A stretch of 64,000 nt of DNA from Wansuia hejianensis (GCF_014337215.1 NZ_CP060635.1:1625501-1689500), one strand, 5' to 3'. Numbered from the stretch's first letter, positions 32,552 to 41,872 are shown. Made by a program: numbers and translations. Notes: generated by a model not told the origin, from the sequence alone.

Positions 32552-33387
32552 AGCGCATTCACCAATTCCTCGATCGTCAATATTCCTTCCTGCACCAGGA
32601 CATCTTCCTTCCTCAGCTCATGGGCCAGCAGCGTCACCTGGGGGACATCCAGGCGCAGCTCTTTCAGCTTATCTACCTGTGAAAATACCTCCCTCGGGGT
32701 GCCCTGCATGACCATGCGTCCTTCATCCATCACAAACACGCGGTCCGCATAGATTACCTCTTCCATATAATGGGTGATCAGGATAACCGTCACTCCCTCG
32801 GCCTGATTCAGTTCCCTGACTGCCTTCAGCACTTCCTTCCGCCCATTGGGGTCCAGCATGGCCGTCGGCTCATCCAGAATAATACATTTCGGCCGCATGG
32901 CCATAACGCCGGCAATGGCAACACGCTGCTTCTGCCCTCCGGAAAGCTTGTTGGGGGAATGCTTCCGGTAGGAAACCATGCCTGTGGCCGCCAGGCTGTC
33001 GTCCACCCGCTTCCAGATCTCATCAGTAGGCACGCCCATATTCTCAGGGCCAAATCCCACATCTTCCTCAACCACAGAGGCTACGATCTGGTTGTCGGGA
33101 TTCTGAAATACCATACCTGCCTCCTGGCGGATCTTCCAGATGTCATCATCACTGGAAGTGTCCATATGATCCACCCACATGGTACCCTCCGTGGGCACCA
33201 GCAGCGCATTCATATGCTTGGCCAGCGTAGATTTCCCGCTGCCGTTATGCCCCAGTACCGCAATAAACTGCCCGGGCTGGATATCCAGATCCACATCCTC
33301 GATGGCATGAGTGATTTCCGGCTCCTTGCCCTCATCCTCATATTGAAAATAATCGTATCCCAGCTTTTTGGCTCTGATAATTCCCAC
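32542..33387 (-). CDS. ecfA1: ECF transporter ATPase EcfA1
   Basis: 281 residues starting with GTG (VGIIRAKK read as Met), seven bases after GAGGAG inside the end of engB. Walker A GHNGSGKST, Q-loop QNPDNQIVAS, signature LSGGQKQRVAIAGVMAMRP and Walker B CIILDEPTAMLDP identify the first ECF ATPase. Only three bases separate it from engB, so it is read as part of the engB transcript. In most Firmicutes the ECF genes follow rplQ of the large ribosomal operon; here they follow lon-engB, a rearranged junction. Confidence 0.96.
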   Translation of the reverse strand: MGIIRAKKLGYDYFQYEDEGKEPEITHAIEDVDLDIQPGQFIAVLGHNGSGKSTLAKHMNALLVPTEGTMWVDHMDTSSDDDIWKIRQEAGMVFQNPDNQIVASVVEEDVGFGPENMGVPTDEIWKRVDDSLAATGMVSYRKHSPNKLSGGQKQRVAIAGVMAMRPKCIILDEPTAMLDPNGRKEVLKAVRELNQAEGVTVILITHYMEEVIYADRVFVMDEGRMVMQGTPREVFSQVDKLKELRLDVPQVTLLAHELRKEDVLVQEGILTIEELVNALCR

Positions 33388-33390
33388 GGC

Positions 33391-34008
33391 CTAACTCCTC
33401 GTTTCTTCTGCAATATCCGGCTGCAGACCTGTCAGCCCGTCGATCAGCTCCCAGATCTCATCCCTTCCCTGCTTCGTCAGTGCGGAATAAGGCAGGATTC
33501 GGGCTCCGCTCTCCATATCCAACGTGGTCCGTATCAGCTTAAGATGCTTCTGCAGCTGGCTTCTCTTTATTTTGTCCAGTTTTGTGGCGATTACTATTGG
33601 ATGGTAACCCTTCTCCAGTATCCACCGGTACATCATCTGATCGTTTACCGAAGGCGCGTGGCGTATGTCGATCAGCAGGAACACTGCCTTCAGATTCGCG
33701 GAGGTATGAAGATACCGTTCTATCATCTTACCCCATTGGGCCTTCACCTCTTCCGACGCCGTTGCGTATCCATATCCCGGCAGATCCACCAGATACATTT
33801 CATCATTGATATGATAAAAATTGATGGTCTGAGTCTTGCCCGGCTGAGAACTGGTTCTGGCCAGTGCTTTCCTGTTCACCAGGCCATTAATCAGCGAAGA
33901 TTTGCCCACGTTGGATTTCCCGGCGAACGCTACCTCCGGCTGCCCGGTATCCGGCAGTGTGCTGGTCACACCGCAGACAATGTCCAATGCTACCTGTTTG
34001 ATTACCAT
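33391..34008 (-). CDS. engB: Ribosome biogenesis GTP-binding protein EngB/YsxC
   Basis: 205 residues, standard. G1 is GKSNVGKSSLIN, G2/G3 include TSSQPGKTQTINFY and DLPGYGYA, and G4 is ATKLDKI. It assists late assembly of the 50S subunit. The lon-engB order is conserved in Firmicutes, and lon lies 64 bases upstream. The ecfA1 ribosome binding site overlaps its stop codon. Confidence 0.97.
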   Translation of the reverse strand: MVIKQVALDIVCGVTSTLPDTGQPEVAFAGKSNVGKSSLINGLVNRKALARTSSQPGKTQTINFYHINDEMYLVDLPGYGYATASEEVKAQWGKMIERYLHTSANLKAVFLLIDIRHAPSVNDQMMYRWILEKGYHPIVIATKLDKIKRSQLQKHLKLIRTTLDMESGARILPYSALTKQGRDEIWELIDGLTGLQPDIAEETRS

Positions 34009-34072
34009 TCCTGTCTCTCCTTATTGGCCGGGGCCTGCCGCCATAGACGGACGCCGCGGCTGAATGTTGACT

Positions 34073-36394
34073 CTATTCCCGCACAAGCGCCGTTTCCAGC
34101 ACCTGTTCCATTCCTTCCACATAGCGGATATCAAGCCCGCCCGTGATCTCAGCGTCCATCTCCTGGACGTCCGATTTGTTCCGGTCAGGCACAAGGACAA
34201 TCCTGATGCCCGCTTTCTTAGCGGCCAGAAGCTTCTCCTTCAGCCCGCCGATGGGCAGCACCCGCCCCCGCAGTGTGATTTCACCCGTCATAGCCACGTC
34301 GGCGCGCACCGGCACCTGGGTGATGGCCGACAGCATGGCAGTCGCCATGGTAATTCCGGCGGAGGGGCCGTCCTTTGGTACAGCTCCTTCCGGAATATGT
34401 ATGTGAATATCATGTTTCTTGAAAAATTCTTCTTTGATTCCATAGGCTTTAGATATGGAACGGATATAGCTGATCCCGGCCTGGGCCGATTCCTTCATCA
34501 CATCGCCCAGCTGCCCTGTCAGGCGGAATTCACCCCGCCCGGGCATGACGTTGACCTCGATCTGCAAAGTATCGCCGCCCACACTGGTCCATGCCAGGCC
34601 TCTGACAATTCCCACCTCCGGCTCCGGGTTCGCTTTGTTGACATTATAGCGCTTCCTTCCCAGATATTCTTCCAGATTGCGGACGGTTACAGAGACCTTT
34701 TTCTCTCCGCTTTCCTGTATCTTCAGCGCTGTTTTCCGGCAGATCTGGCCGAGCTTACGCTCCAGGGAACGGACGCCCGCCTCCTTCGTATAACCGCTGA
34801 TGATCTCGCTCAGCGCTTTGTCCGAGACCGTGAGCTGCTGCTCTGAAATGCCGTTTGCCTTCATCTGCTTGGGCAGCAGATGTTCTCTGGCGATATGCTC
34901 TTTTTCATTCTCCGTATAGCTGGTGATCTCGATCAGCTCCATCCGGTCCAGAAGCGGGCCCGGAATCTTCTGGACATCATTGGCCGTCGCGATGAAGAGC
35001 ACCTCCGACAGGTCAATGGGAATCTCCACATAGTGATCGGAAAATTTACTGTTCTGTTCAGAATCCAATACCTCCAGCAGCGCCGAGGCAGTATCACCCT
35101 TGTAATCGCTGCTCACCTTGTCGATCTCATCCAGAAGCATCAGCGGGTTCTTCACTCCCGCCTGATGCATCCCCTGGGCAATCCGCCCGGGCATGGCGCC
35201 CACATAGGTACGCCTGTGTCCCCGGATCTCCGCCTCATCACGGACGCCGCCCAGACAGATACGCACATACGTCTTATTCAGGGCCTTTGCCACAGAACGG
35301 GCAATAGAAGTCTTTCCTGTGCCGGGTGGTCCCACCAGGCAGATGATCGGGCTGTCGCCCTTCTTTGTCAAAGTTCTGACCGCCAGATATTCAAGAATTC
35401 TCTCTTTAACCTTCTCCAGGCCGTAGTGATCTTCTGCCAGGATCTTCCTGGCTTTCTTCAGATCCCTGTTGTCACGGGACATCTTATCCCAGGGCAGTCC
35501 CAGCAGCGTCTCAATATAGCCCCGGATGACCGCGCTTTCAGACGGATTGCTGATCACGTTCTGGAAACGGCGGATCTCCTCCCGGATTTTCTCCTTTACC
35601 TCTTTGGACGCCCGCAGCTTCTCTGCTTTCTCTTTGAAGCTCTCAATCTCGGACTGTACGTTATCTTCCCCCAGCTCTTCACGGATCAGCTTCAGCTGTT
35701 CTCTGAGGATATACTCCTTCTGGTTCTTGTCAATCCGGGCCTTCACCTGGTTCTGGAACTCTGCACGGATCTTCAGTATTTCTACTTCATTGCTCAGCAA
35801 AACGCTCAGGGTCTCATACCGGTCCTTAAGCTCCACAGCCTCCAGCAGCTTCTGACGCTGTTCGTAGGAAACGGGCATATTGATGGCAATCTGATCCACC
35901 AGCTTCTCCACATCGTCAAATTCCAGAATCTGCAGCATCAGTTCCCGGCTTATCTTCTGGCTTTCCTGGCAGTAAACCGCGAAAACTTCCTTCAGGTTCC
36001 TGAGCATCGCCTCTATCACATTCTCAGAAACAGGCTCTGCGCCATCTTTTTCAAAGGTGACAATCTCTGCTTCCAGCATATCCTCTCTGGGTTCGAATCC
36101 CAGAAGCTCTGCCCTTTCCAGACCTTCTACCAGGACGCGGAGCACCCCTTTCGGGAGCTTTACCACCTGCTTGATGACAGCTACCGTCCCGATCTTATAG
36201 ACATCAGCCTGGCCCGGGTCGTCCACCTCAGTATCTTTCTGGGTTATCAAAAATATTTTCTGATCATGAAGCATCGCTTCTTCCACTGCCTTTACAGACC
36301 GGACTCTGCTGATATCAAAATGGACGATCATGTCCGGCAGAATCGTAGTTCCTCTCAGCGCTATCGCAGGCAGCATGATAATCAGGTCACTCAT
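34073..36394 (-). CDS. lon: ATP-dependent protease Lon
   Basis: 773 residues. The N-terminal substrate-recognition domain (LPAIALRGTTILPDM) and coiled coil lead to the AAA+ domain with Walker A GPPGTGKTS near 355 and Walker B LMLLDEIDKV. The C-terminal protease domain has the Ser678/Lys721 dyad, Ser678 in KDGPSAG. Lon degrades misfolded and regulatory proteins in the cytoplasm. The ATG follows AAGGAG. It stands 13 bases after clpX, so the whole clpP-clpX-lon-engB set can be one transcript. I did not see a clear CIRCE (HrcA) operator just upstream. Confidence 0.98.
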   Translation of the reverse strand: MSDLIIMLPAIALRGTTILPDMIVHFDISRVRSVKAVEEAMLHDQKIFLITQKDTEVDDPGQADVYKIGTVAVIKQVVKLPKGVLRVLVEGLERAELLGFEPREDMLEAEIVTFEKDGAEPVSENVIEAMLRNLKEVFAVYCQESQKISRELMLQILEFDDVEKLVDQIAINMPVSYEQRQKLLEAVELKDRYETLSVLLSNEVEILKIRAEFQNQVKARIDKNQKEYILREQLKLIREELGEDNVQSEIESFKEKAEKLRASKEVKEKIREEIRRFQNVISNPSESAVIRGYIETLLGLPWDKMSRDNRDLKKARKILAEDHYGLEKVKERILEYLAVRTLTKKGDSPIICLVGPPGTGKTSIARSVAKALNKTYVRICLGGVRDEAEIRGHRRTYVGAMPGRIAQGMHQAGVKNPLMLLDEIDKVSSDYKGDTASALLEVLDSEQNSKFSDHYVEIPIDLSEVLFIATANDVQKIPGPLLDRMELIEITSYTENEKEHIAREHLLPKQMKANGISEQQLTVSDKALSEIISGYTKEAGVRSLERKLGQICRKTALKIQESGEKKVSVTVRNLEEYLGRKRYNVNKANPEPEVGIVRGLAWTSVGGDTLQIEVNVMPGRGEFRLTGQLGDVMKESAQAGISYIRSISKAYGIKEEFFKKHDIHIHIPEGAVPKDGPSAGITMATAMLSAITQVPVRADVAMTGEITLRGRVLPIGGLKEKLLAAKKAGIRIVLVPDRNKSDVQEMDAEITGGLDIRYVEGMEQVLETALVRE

Positions 36395-36407
36395 GTATTT
36401 TCACTCC

Positions 36408-37706
36408 TTACGCGGTTTCAGTACGACCTGCCCTGCTCTTGCGCGTCTGCGCGCGCCTCGGCACCGGAGTTGGCTCCCCGTGTACCAGCATGGGCGGTTC
36501 TTTACCCTCTACCGCTGCTTTTGTAATATGGCATTCTTTAATCGTGCTGTCCGAAGGAGATTCAAACATGATCTCCATCATGGTCTTCTCCATGATCGCC
36601 CGAAGCCCCCTGGCCCCGGTCTTACGGCTCAGCGATTCTCTTGCGATCTCTCTCAGAGCATCTTCGTCAAAGCTCAAGCTCACGCCGTCCAGCTCTAATA
36701 ACTTCTTATACTGCTTAATCAGTGAGTTCTTCGGCGCGCTCAGTATCTGGATCAACGCATCCTCTGTCAATGCGTCCAGAGTCACCACAACCGGCACACG
36801 GCCGATGAATTCCGGAATCATGCCGAACTTGATGAAATCCTCGGGCATCACCTGACGCAGGACTTCACCCACATTTTCATTCTTCTGACGCCCCAGATCG
36901 GCATTAAAGCCGATGGATTTGGTATCCTGGCGTGTTTCAATGATCTTTTCCAATCCTTCAAATGCGCCGCCGCAGATGAACAGAATATTTGTGGTATCAA
37001 TCTGCAAAAATTCCTGATGGGGATGTTTTCTTCCTCCCTGGGGAGGCACGCTCGCTACCGTTCCCTCCAGGATCTTCAGCAGTGCCTGCTGTACGCCCTC
37101 TCCTGAAACATCCCTGGTGATGGAAGCATTCTCTGATTTCCTGGTGATCTTGTCGATCTCGTCGATATAGATGATGCCGTGCTGTGCACGGTCCATATCA
37201 TATTCCGACGCCTGAATCAGTTTCAGCAGGATATTTTCCACATCCTCACCTACATAGCCTGCTTCTGTCAGCGCCGTAGCATCTGCGATAGCAAACGGCA
37301 CATTCAGGAGCTTTGCCAGCGTCTGAGCCAGGAGAGTTTTTCCTGATCCCGTGGGCCCGAGCATCAGGATGTTGCTCTTCTGCAGCTCCACGTCAGAACC
37401 CTCTCCTGCCAGCACCCGTTTATAATGGTTGTAAACGGCAACTGACAGCACCTTCTTCGCCTCATCCTGTCCGATCACATACTGGTCCAGGAAGTCTTTT
37501 ATTTCAATGGGCTTCAGCAGATTAATCTCTGAATCATCTGTCTGAGGCTCGTTGGTAAATTCCTCTTCTATAATTTCTGAACAGATCTCAATGCACTCAT
37601 CACAGATATATGCGCCGTCGGGCCCTGCGATCAGCTTTCTCACCTGATCCTCTGTTTTTCCGCAGAAAGAACATCTAATTCTGGGTTCATTCCCCTTAAT
37701 AGCCAT
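36408..37706 (-). CDS. clpX: ATP-dependent Clp protease ATP-binding subunit ClpX
   Basis: 432 residues. The N-terminal zinc finger is complete (Cys12, Cys15, Cys35, Cys38). Walker A GPTGSGKT is at 117-124, Walker B IIYIDEIDKI near 173-182, and the IGF-type ClpP-binding loop appears as SIGFNADLG near 267. ClpX unfolds substrates and feeds them to ClpP, encoded 105 bases upstream in the same direction. The final residues RRAQTRKSRAGRTETA form a basic tail that is not seen in many ClpX proteins; its importance is unknown. Confidence 0.98.
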   Translation of the reverse strand: MAIKGNEPRIRCSFCGKTEDQVRKLIAGPDGAYICDECIEICSEIIEEEFTNEPQTDDSEINLLKPIEIKDFLDQYVIGQDEAKKVLSVAVYNHYKRVLAGEGSDVELQKSNILMLGPTGSGKTLLAQTLAKLLNVPFAIADATALTEAGYVGEDVENILLKLIQASEYDMDRAQHGIIYIDEIDKITRKSENASITRDVSGEGVQQALLKILEGTVASVPPQGGRKHPHQEFLQIDTTNILFICGGAFEGLEKIIETRQDTKSIGFNADLGRQKNENVGEVLRQVMPEDFIKFGMIPEFIGRVPVVVTLDALTEDALIQILSAPKNSLIKQYKKLLELDGVSLSFDEDALREIARESLSRKTGARGLRAIMEKTMMEIMFESPSDSTIKECHITKAAVEGKEPPMLVHGEPTPVPRRAQTRKSRAGRTETA

Positions 37707-37751
37707 TTTTTATACCAATCCCTTTCTCAGCTTTCTTTCCGAAAGGCCGAA

Positions 37752-37802
37752 AGGGTGCATCAAAAGCGAAGCTGACTTTCCTTCGTACTTTTGAAACACC
37801 CT
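37752..37802 (-). other. Intercistronic hairpin between clpP and clpX
   Basis: AGGGTG...CACCCT at the base, with TTTCAAAAG against CTTTTGATG and CGAAG against CTTCG above, forms a long imperfect stem in the clpP-clpX gap. The T content after it is low. It could be a partial terminator or RNase processing site that lowers clpX relative to clpP. Confidence 0.5.
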
Positions 37803-37811
37803 CATCTACCA

Positions 37812-38393
37812 TTACCGGTTCGCTATCACATTGTCTATCAGCCCGTATGCTTTTGCTTCTTCTGCTGACATGTAATTATCACGTTCCGTATCAATCTCAA
37901 TTTTCTCCAAAGGCTGGCCCGTATTAGCCGCCAGGATTTCATTCAGCTTTTTCTTTGTCTTCAGGATATGATCGGCAACAATCCGGATCTCTGTCGCCTG
38001 CCCCTGAGCACCGCCTGAGGGCTGATGAATCATAATTTCCGCATTCGGAAGAGCCATCCGTTTGCCCTTGGCGCCTCCGGAAAGCAGGAAAGCACCCATA
38101 CTCGCAGCCATTCCGATACAGATTGTAGACACATCACATTTAATATACTGCATGGTGTCATAGATCGCCATACCTGCCGTAACAGAACCGCCCGGGCTAT
38201 TGATATACAGGTGGATGTCCTTTCCCGGATCCTCTGATTCCAGGAACAGGAGCTGCGCTACCACCAGGCTTGCTGAAGTGTCATTCACTTCTTCCCCGAG
38301 AAATATAATTCTGTCTTTTAACAGCCTGGAGTAAATATCGTAGCTTCTCTCCCCTCTGCTGGTTTGTTCAATGACGTAAGGTACTAAACTCAT
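37812..38393 (-). CDS. clpP: ATP-dependent Clp protease proteolytic subunit ClpP
   Basis: 193 residues. The catalytic triad is Ser98 (GMAASMG), His123 (MIHQPSGG) and Asp172. The first residues MSLVPYVIEQTSRGERSYDIYSRLL are the family's N-terminal loop. ClpP forms a double heptamer barrel driven by ClpX. It lies 24 bases after tig, so tig-clpP-clpX may be read together from the tig promoter. Confidence 0.98.
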   Translation of the reverse strand: MSLVPYVIEQTSRGERSYDIYSRLLKDRIIFLGEEVNDTSASLVVAQLLFLESEDPGKDIHLYINSPGGSVTAGMAIYDTMQYIKCDVSTICIGMAASMGAFLLSGGAKGKRMALPNAEIMIHQPSGGAQGQATEIRIVADHILKTKKKLNEILAANTGQPLEKIEIDTERDNYMSAEEAKAYGLIDNVIANR

Positions 38394-38417
38394 ACAACAG
38401 CCTCCATTTTCAAATAG

Positions 38418-39728
38418 TTACTCTTCAGTCTTCTCCGGCGCATCTACTTCCACCGCATGGTCTGCCAGGAAGGTAACTGCTTCCTGAACAGCCAGATCTT
38501 TCTTCATCTGTTCTTTCTCAAAGTCGCCCAACAGCTCCTTCAGCTTATCGGCCTCCATATTGTACATCTTGGCCATTTCCTGAATCTCGCCGTCGATCTT
38601 CTCCTCGCTGGCCTCTATGTTCTCAACCTCGGCAACCTTCTCCAGCACCAGACGGGTCTGGATCTGCTTGGTAGCCTGGGGCTTCATCTGATCCTGCATC
38701 TGCTCCAGGGTCTGGCCGGTATACTGCATATACTGCTCCATGCTCATGCCCTGTGCCTGAAGCCTTCTGACAAAGTTGTCCACCATCTGGGCAGCCTGAC
38801 TCTTCACCATCGCGTCAGGGATCTCCATGGACGCGTTAGCAACGGCTTTTTCAACGGCTGCATCTTCTTTGGCGCGTTTTGCGTCTGCTTCTTTCTTCTT
38901 CTCCAGGTTTGCCTTCACGTCTGCTTTGTATTCATCCAGTGTGTCAAACTCGGATACGTCCTTGGCAAAATCGTCATCCAGCTCCGGAAGCTCTTTAGTC
39001 TCAATCTTGTGAATGGTACATTTAAATACAGCAGCTTTTCCCTTCAGCTCTTCCGCATTATAATCTTCCGGGAAAGTCACATTGACATCCACTTCCTCTT
39101 CCAGCTTAACTCCCGCCAGCTGCTCCTCAAATCCGGGAATAAAGGTATTGGAACCCAGGGTCAGCGGGTAATCCTTGCCAGCCCCGCCTTCAAAAGGCAC
39201 TCCGTCCACAGAACCTTCAAAATCTATGGTGACTGTATCACCCATCTGCGCCGGACGGTCTTCCACATCAATCGTTCTGCCGTTCTTCTCCTGCTCTTTC
39301 TTCAGTTCAGCTTCAATTTCCTCTTCGGTAACTGTCAGATCTGCCTTCGGAACTTCCAGTCCTTTGTATTCGCCCAGGGTAACCTCCGGCTTAACGGCTA
39401 CTTCCGCTGTAAAGATAAACGGCTTGCCCTTCTCAATCTGCACTACGTTGACTTCCGGCTGGGATACGACATCCAGCTTGCTCTCGGCAACCGCGTTGGA
39501 ATACGCCTCCGGAATCAGTGCATTGGCAGCATCTTCATAAAAAATACCCGCTCCATACATTTTCTCAACCATAGCTCTCGGCACTTTTCCCTTACGGAAA
39601 CCGGGAATGCTGATATTATTCTTCTGCTTTAAATATGCACCCTGCAGTGCCTTCTCCAACTCTTCTGCGGAAACTTCAATTGTGAGTTTCGCCATGTTCT
39701 TTTCCAAGTTTTCAACCTGAACGCTCAT
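38418..39728 (-). CDS. tig: Trigger factor (ribosome-associated chaperone, PPIase)
   Basis: 436 residues from MSVQVENLEKNMAKL, preceded by AGGAGGAAATTAATACA. A frame extension of 46 codons upstream is within the leader. The N-terminal ribosome-binding domain carries the family signature GFRKGKVPR near residue 45; the FKBP-type PPIase domain spans about 155-240 (GDTVTIDFEGSVDGVPFEGG); the C-terminal helical chaperone arms follow. It binds nascent chains at the ribosome exit tunnel. It is the first gene of the tig-clpP-clpX-lon-engB run, with a good promoter. Confidence 0.97.
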   Translation of the reverse strand: MSVQVENLEKNMAKLTIEVSAEELEKALQGAYLKQKNNISIPGFRKGKVPRAMVEKMYGAGIFYEDAANALIPEAYSNAVAESKLDVVSQPEVNVVQIEKGKPFIFTAEVAVKPEVTLGEYKGLEVPKADLTVTEEEIEAELKKEQEKNGRTIDVEDRPAQMGDTVTIDFEGSVDGVPFEGGAGKDYPLTLGSNTFIPGFEEQLAGVKLEEEVDVNVTFPEDYNAEELKGKAAVFKCTIHKIETKELPELDDDFAKDVSEFDTLDEYKADVKANLEKKKEADAKRAKEDAAVEKAVANASMEIPDAMVKSQAAQMVDNFVRRLQAQGMSMEQYMQYTGQTLEQMQDQMKPQATKQIQTRLVLEKVAEVENIEASEEKIDGEIQEMAKMYNMEADKLKELLGDFEKEQMKKDLAVQEAVTFLADHAVEVDAPEKTEE

Positions 39729-39872
39729 TGTATTAATTTCCTCCTTTATATATATGGAACGTATTTTATCCCTGAATACTTTCGGACGATCCCGGCAGCA
39801 GTATGGCTGCCGCTCATAAAGCTTGCTACGGGGTACTCTGGAGCAGACTTTCCCCGTTACAGTCATTAAAAG

Positions 39873-39901
39873 AGTATATCATAAACACTTTAAAAGCGCA
39901 A
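39873..39901 (-). promoter_or_regulatory. Promoter of tig
   Basis: TTGCGC (39901-39896), 17-base spacer, TATACT (39878-39873). The transcript has a leader of about 135 bases with a hairpin CGGCAGC/GCTGCCG (39793-39812). Confidence 0.7.
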
Positions 39902-39957
39902 GATGGAAACCTGCAATTTTTGCATCATCCGTCTGTCACACAGGGTTGCAAACCTGT

Positions 39958-40215
39958 TTATGGCTTTCTGAGCACAAACTGTGCCTCTTCAGCATCTCTT
40001 TTATGGACATATATGAAATACTCATAAAATAATTCCGGCTTTTCTCCGAAGGTTCCGGTTCTGGCCCTCGTATCTGAAAACGCGGAAGGGCTTTTCCTGT
40101 TGATTACTTTTACCCGGTAATCAATGTGATTCTCAGCCAATATCCTGCGTACCCTGCTCTGCTCCGCCATATCGTATGTGGCGGCTACTTCTTTTCGGTT
40201 AAATACTGTAAGCAT
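39958..40215 (-). CDS. Small conserved protein, DUF2007-like
   Basis: 85 residues. GGAGG precedes the ATG, so translation is likely. The sequence has an alpha/beta pattern with SRVRRILAENHIDYRVKV and a C-terminal FYEYFIYVHKRDAEEAQFVL, which resembles small 'signal-transducing' DUF2007-type proteins that pair a residue-range helix with two strands. There is no signal peptide or membrane segment. It is between tig and the DJ-1 gene, in the same direction as both. The function is unknown, and the family assignment is tentative. Confidence 0.7.
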   Translation of the reverse strand: MLTVFNRKEVAATYDMAEQSRVRRILAENHIDYRVKVINRKSPSAFSDTRARTGTFGEKPELFYEYFIYVHKRDAEEAQFVLRKP

Positions 40216-40261
40216 CTCTCCGTTCCTCCTGTTAGAATAGTTCCGGGAATTCCGGCATCTG

Positions 40262-40819
40262 TCAGCTGTTATAAGGATATACGATCTGATCCTTTATTTC
40301 ACGGGCCTTATCTGCTCCGTCCAGTACCCGGATCAGCTCAAGCCCGAAATCAATTCCGGCACCCACTCCCCGGGCCGTGGTGATCGTACCATCCGTAACT
40401 GCCGGCACTGTGAGCACCTGGGCCCCCGTCAGTTTTTCTTCAAAGCCCGGATAGCATACCGCTTTCTTATCCTTCAAAATCCCCAGCTGCCCCAGCACGC
40501 TCGGCGCCGCGCAGATAGCCGCCAGATGTTTACCCTGCGCATGCCTCTGAAGCAGCAGTTCCGCCAGCCGCCGGCTCTCTCCCAGATACCGGGTTCCCGG
40601 CATTCCGCCGGGGAGCAGATACATATCTCCCTCATCAAACTCCTCATCTTCCAGAAGCACATCGGCCTCTATCCTGATTCCGTGAGACCCGGTAATCTGC
40701 TTCCTCCCCATGACGGAAACCATACATACTTCATGACCGGCGCGCCGTATCAGATCTACCGGTGTTAATGCCTCCACTTCTTCACATCCGTCTGCCAGAA
40801 AAACATATATTTTTGCCAT
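40262..40819 (-). CDS. DJ-1/PfpI family protein
   Basis: 185 residues from MAKIYVFLADGCEEVE, after AAAGGAGGATCAGAT. The nucleophile elbow is AAICAAPSVLG with Cys103, and the partner acid is in GCEEVEA (Glu14/Glu15). This is the DJ-1/YajL branch: proposed activities are protein or metabolite deglycation, chaperone or glyoxalase functions. It is 46 bases upstream of the small DUF2007-like gene and divergent from the CYTH gene. The precise activity is unresolved for most members. Confidence 0.9.
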   Translation of the reverse strand: MAKIYVFLADGCEEVEALTPVDLIRRAGHEVCMVSVMGRKQITGSHGIRIEADVLLEDEEFDEGDMYLLPGGMPGTRYLGESRRLAELLLQRHAQGKHLAAICAAPSVLGQLGILKDKKAVCYPGFEEKLTGAQVLTVPAVTDGTITTARGVGAGIDFGLELIRVLDGADKAREIKDQIVYPYNS

Positions 40820-41001
40820 ATCTGATCCTCCTTTTATGTCATTAACGTTTTGTGGACGACTTTCCTCCATTATGAAAATTATACATCATTTCCATGACTT
40901 TTCAAATGAAATATGATACACTGTGTTTACTCCAGAATATATTATGACACGTGCACTCTGCAGAAGCAAATTTCCTTTTTAAGCATAAGGAGGCGTTTCC
41001 C

Positions 41002-41460
41002 ATGGAAATAGAAAGAAAGTATCTGATTCAGGCACTGCCGGATCATCTGGAACAATTCCCCTGCCATCAGATTGAACAGGGTTATTTATGCACCGACCCG
41101 GTAGTGCGCATACGAAGACAGGATAATGATTACTACCTCACGTACAAAGGACAGGGCCTGATGGTCCGTGAAGAATACAATCTTCCGCTGACTTCCACGG
41201 CTTATGAACACTTAAAGCCAAAAACTGACGGTATCCTTCTGTCAAAAAAAAGATACCTGCTCCCTCTTAACAGCACTCTGACCATTGAATTAGATGTCTT
41301 TGACGCTCCTTATACAGGCCTGTATCTGGCAGAGGTGGAATTCCCGGACATAGCTGCCGCCAATGCGTTTCTTCCCCCTGACTGGTTCGGCGAGGATGTG
41401 ACATTTTCCGACAAATATCATAACAGCACTTTAAGTAAGTATAGTAATACATCTCATTAG
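41002..41460 (+). CDS. CYTH domain protein (triphosphate tunnel metalloenzyme)
   Basis: 152 residues. The start MEIERKYLI follows AAGGAGGCGTTTCCC and contains the ExExK signature of the CYTH family. Basic residues of the tunnel appear in VVRIRRQ and TYKGQG, and acidic ones in IELDVF and LAEVEFPD. Members hydrolyse inorganic triphosphate or related triphosphates, or make cAMP in the CyaB branch; bacterial single-domain proteins like this are usually tripolyphosphatases. It is divergent from the DJ-1 gene. A polyphosphate phosphotransferase is encoded much further along, not in the same operon. Confidence 0.9.
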   Translation: MEIERKYLIQALPDHLEQFPCHQIEQGYLCTDPVVRIRRQDNDYYLTYKGQGLMVREEYNLPLTSTAYEHLKPKTDGILLSKKRYLLPLNSTLTIELDVFDAPYTGLYLAEVEFPDIAAANAFLPPDWFGEDVTFSDKYHNSTLSKYSNTSH

Positions 41461-41582
41461 TTTTGTTTTTCAGGCCATTTGCAAAAACTCATTTTGCGAT
41501 TTGTTAGTGCTGGATTGTTTATTTTGTTAACTATAACGTTTAAACTGTAAAGTAAAGCTTTTGTACGGAAGGGAGAAATGCC

Positions 41583-41825
41583 ATGAATTATTCACATTTA
41601 AATGAACTACGGCTTTTAGGCCTCACGATAGCTTACTACCGCAGAGCCAGGGGAATGACACAGGCAGAATTGGCTGAGGCTGTTCATATCAGCCGGACAC
41701 ACATGAGCAACATTGAAGCGCCGAACAGCAGGACTTCTATTTCTCTGAACAGATTGTTCGACATTGCAGAAGCGCTGGACGTCCCGGTAAAAGACCTGTT
41801 GGATTTCCAGAACAAAAACCTTTAA
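41583..41825 (+). CDS. XRE-family helix-turn-helix protein
   Basis: 80 residues, an isolated Cro/CI-type domain. RRARGMTQAELAEAVHISRTHMSNIE is the HTH, followed by LFDIAEALDVPVKDLLDF. The ATG is seven bases after GGGAG. No dimerisation or sensor domain is attached. It stands alone between the CYTH gene and the convergent proC, and shares a terminator with proC. An AT-rich upstream region contains GTTAACTATAACGTTTAAAC, a possible self-operator. There are no phage genes near it, so a host regulator is likely. Confidence 0.88.
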   Translation: MNYSHLNELRLLGLTIAYYRRARGMTQAELAEAVHISRTHMSNIEAPNSRTSISLNRLFDIAEALDVPVKDLLDFQNKNL

Positions 41826-41830
41826 ATAAC

Positions 41831-41871
41831 CGGAGCCGCAGAAAATCAGATTTTCCGCAGCTCCGTTATTT
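41831..41871. terminator. Bidirectional terminator between XRE gene and proC
   Basis: CGGAGC (41831-41836) pairs with GCTCCG (41860-41865), with GAAAATC/GATTTTC stacked inside. It is followed on the plus strand by a T-rich tract (TTATTTTTT). Confidence 0.85.
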
Positions 41872-41872
41872 T

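Noticed and set aside
34880..36526. 548-codon frame antisense to lon
   Set aside because: It mirrors the codon pattern of lon, has no start signal and no recognisable domain; lon is unmistakable on the other strand.
38457..39632. 391-codon frame antisense to tig
   Set aside because: Leu/His-rich shadow of the trigger factor gene with no start signal.
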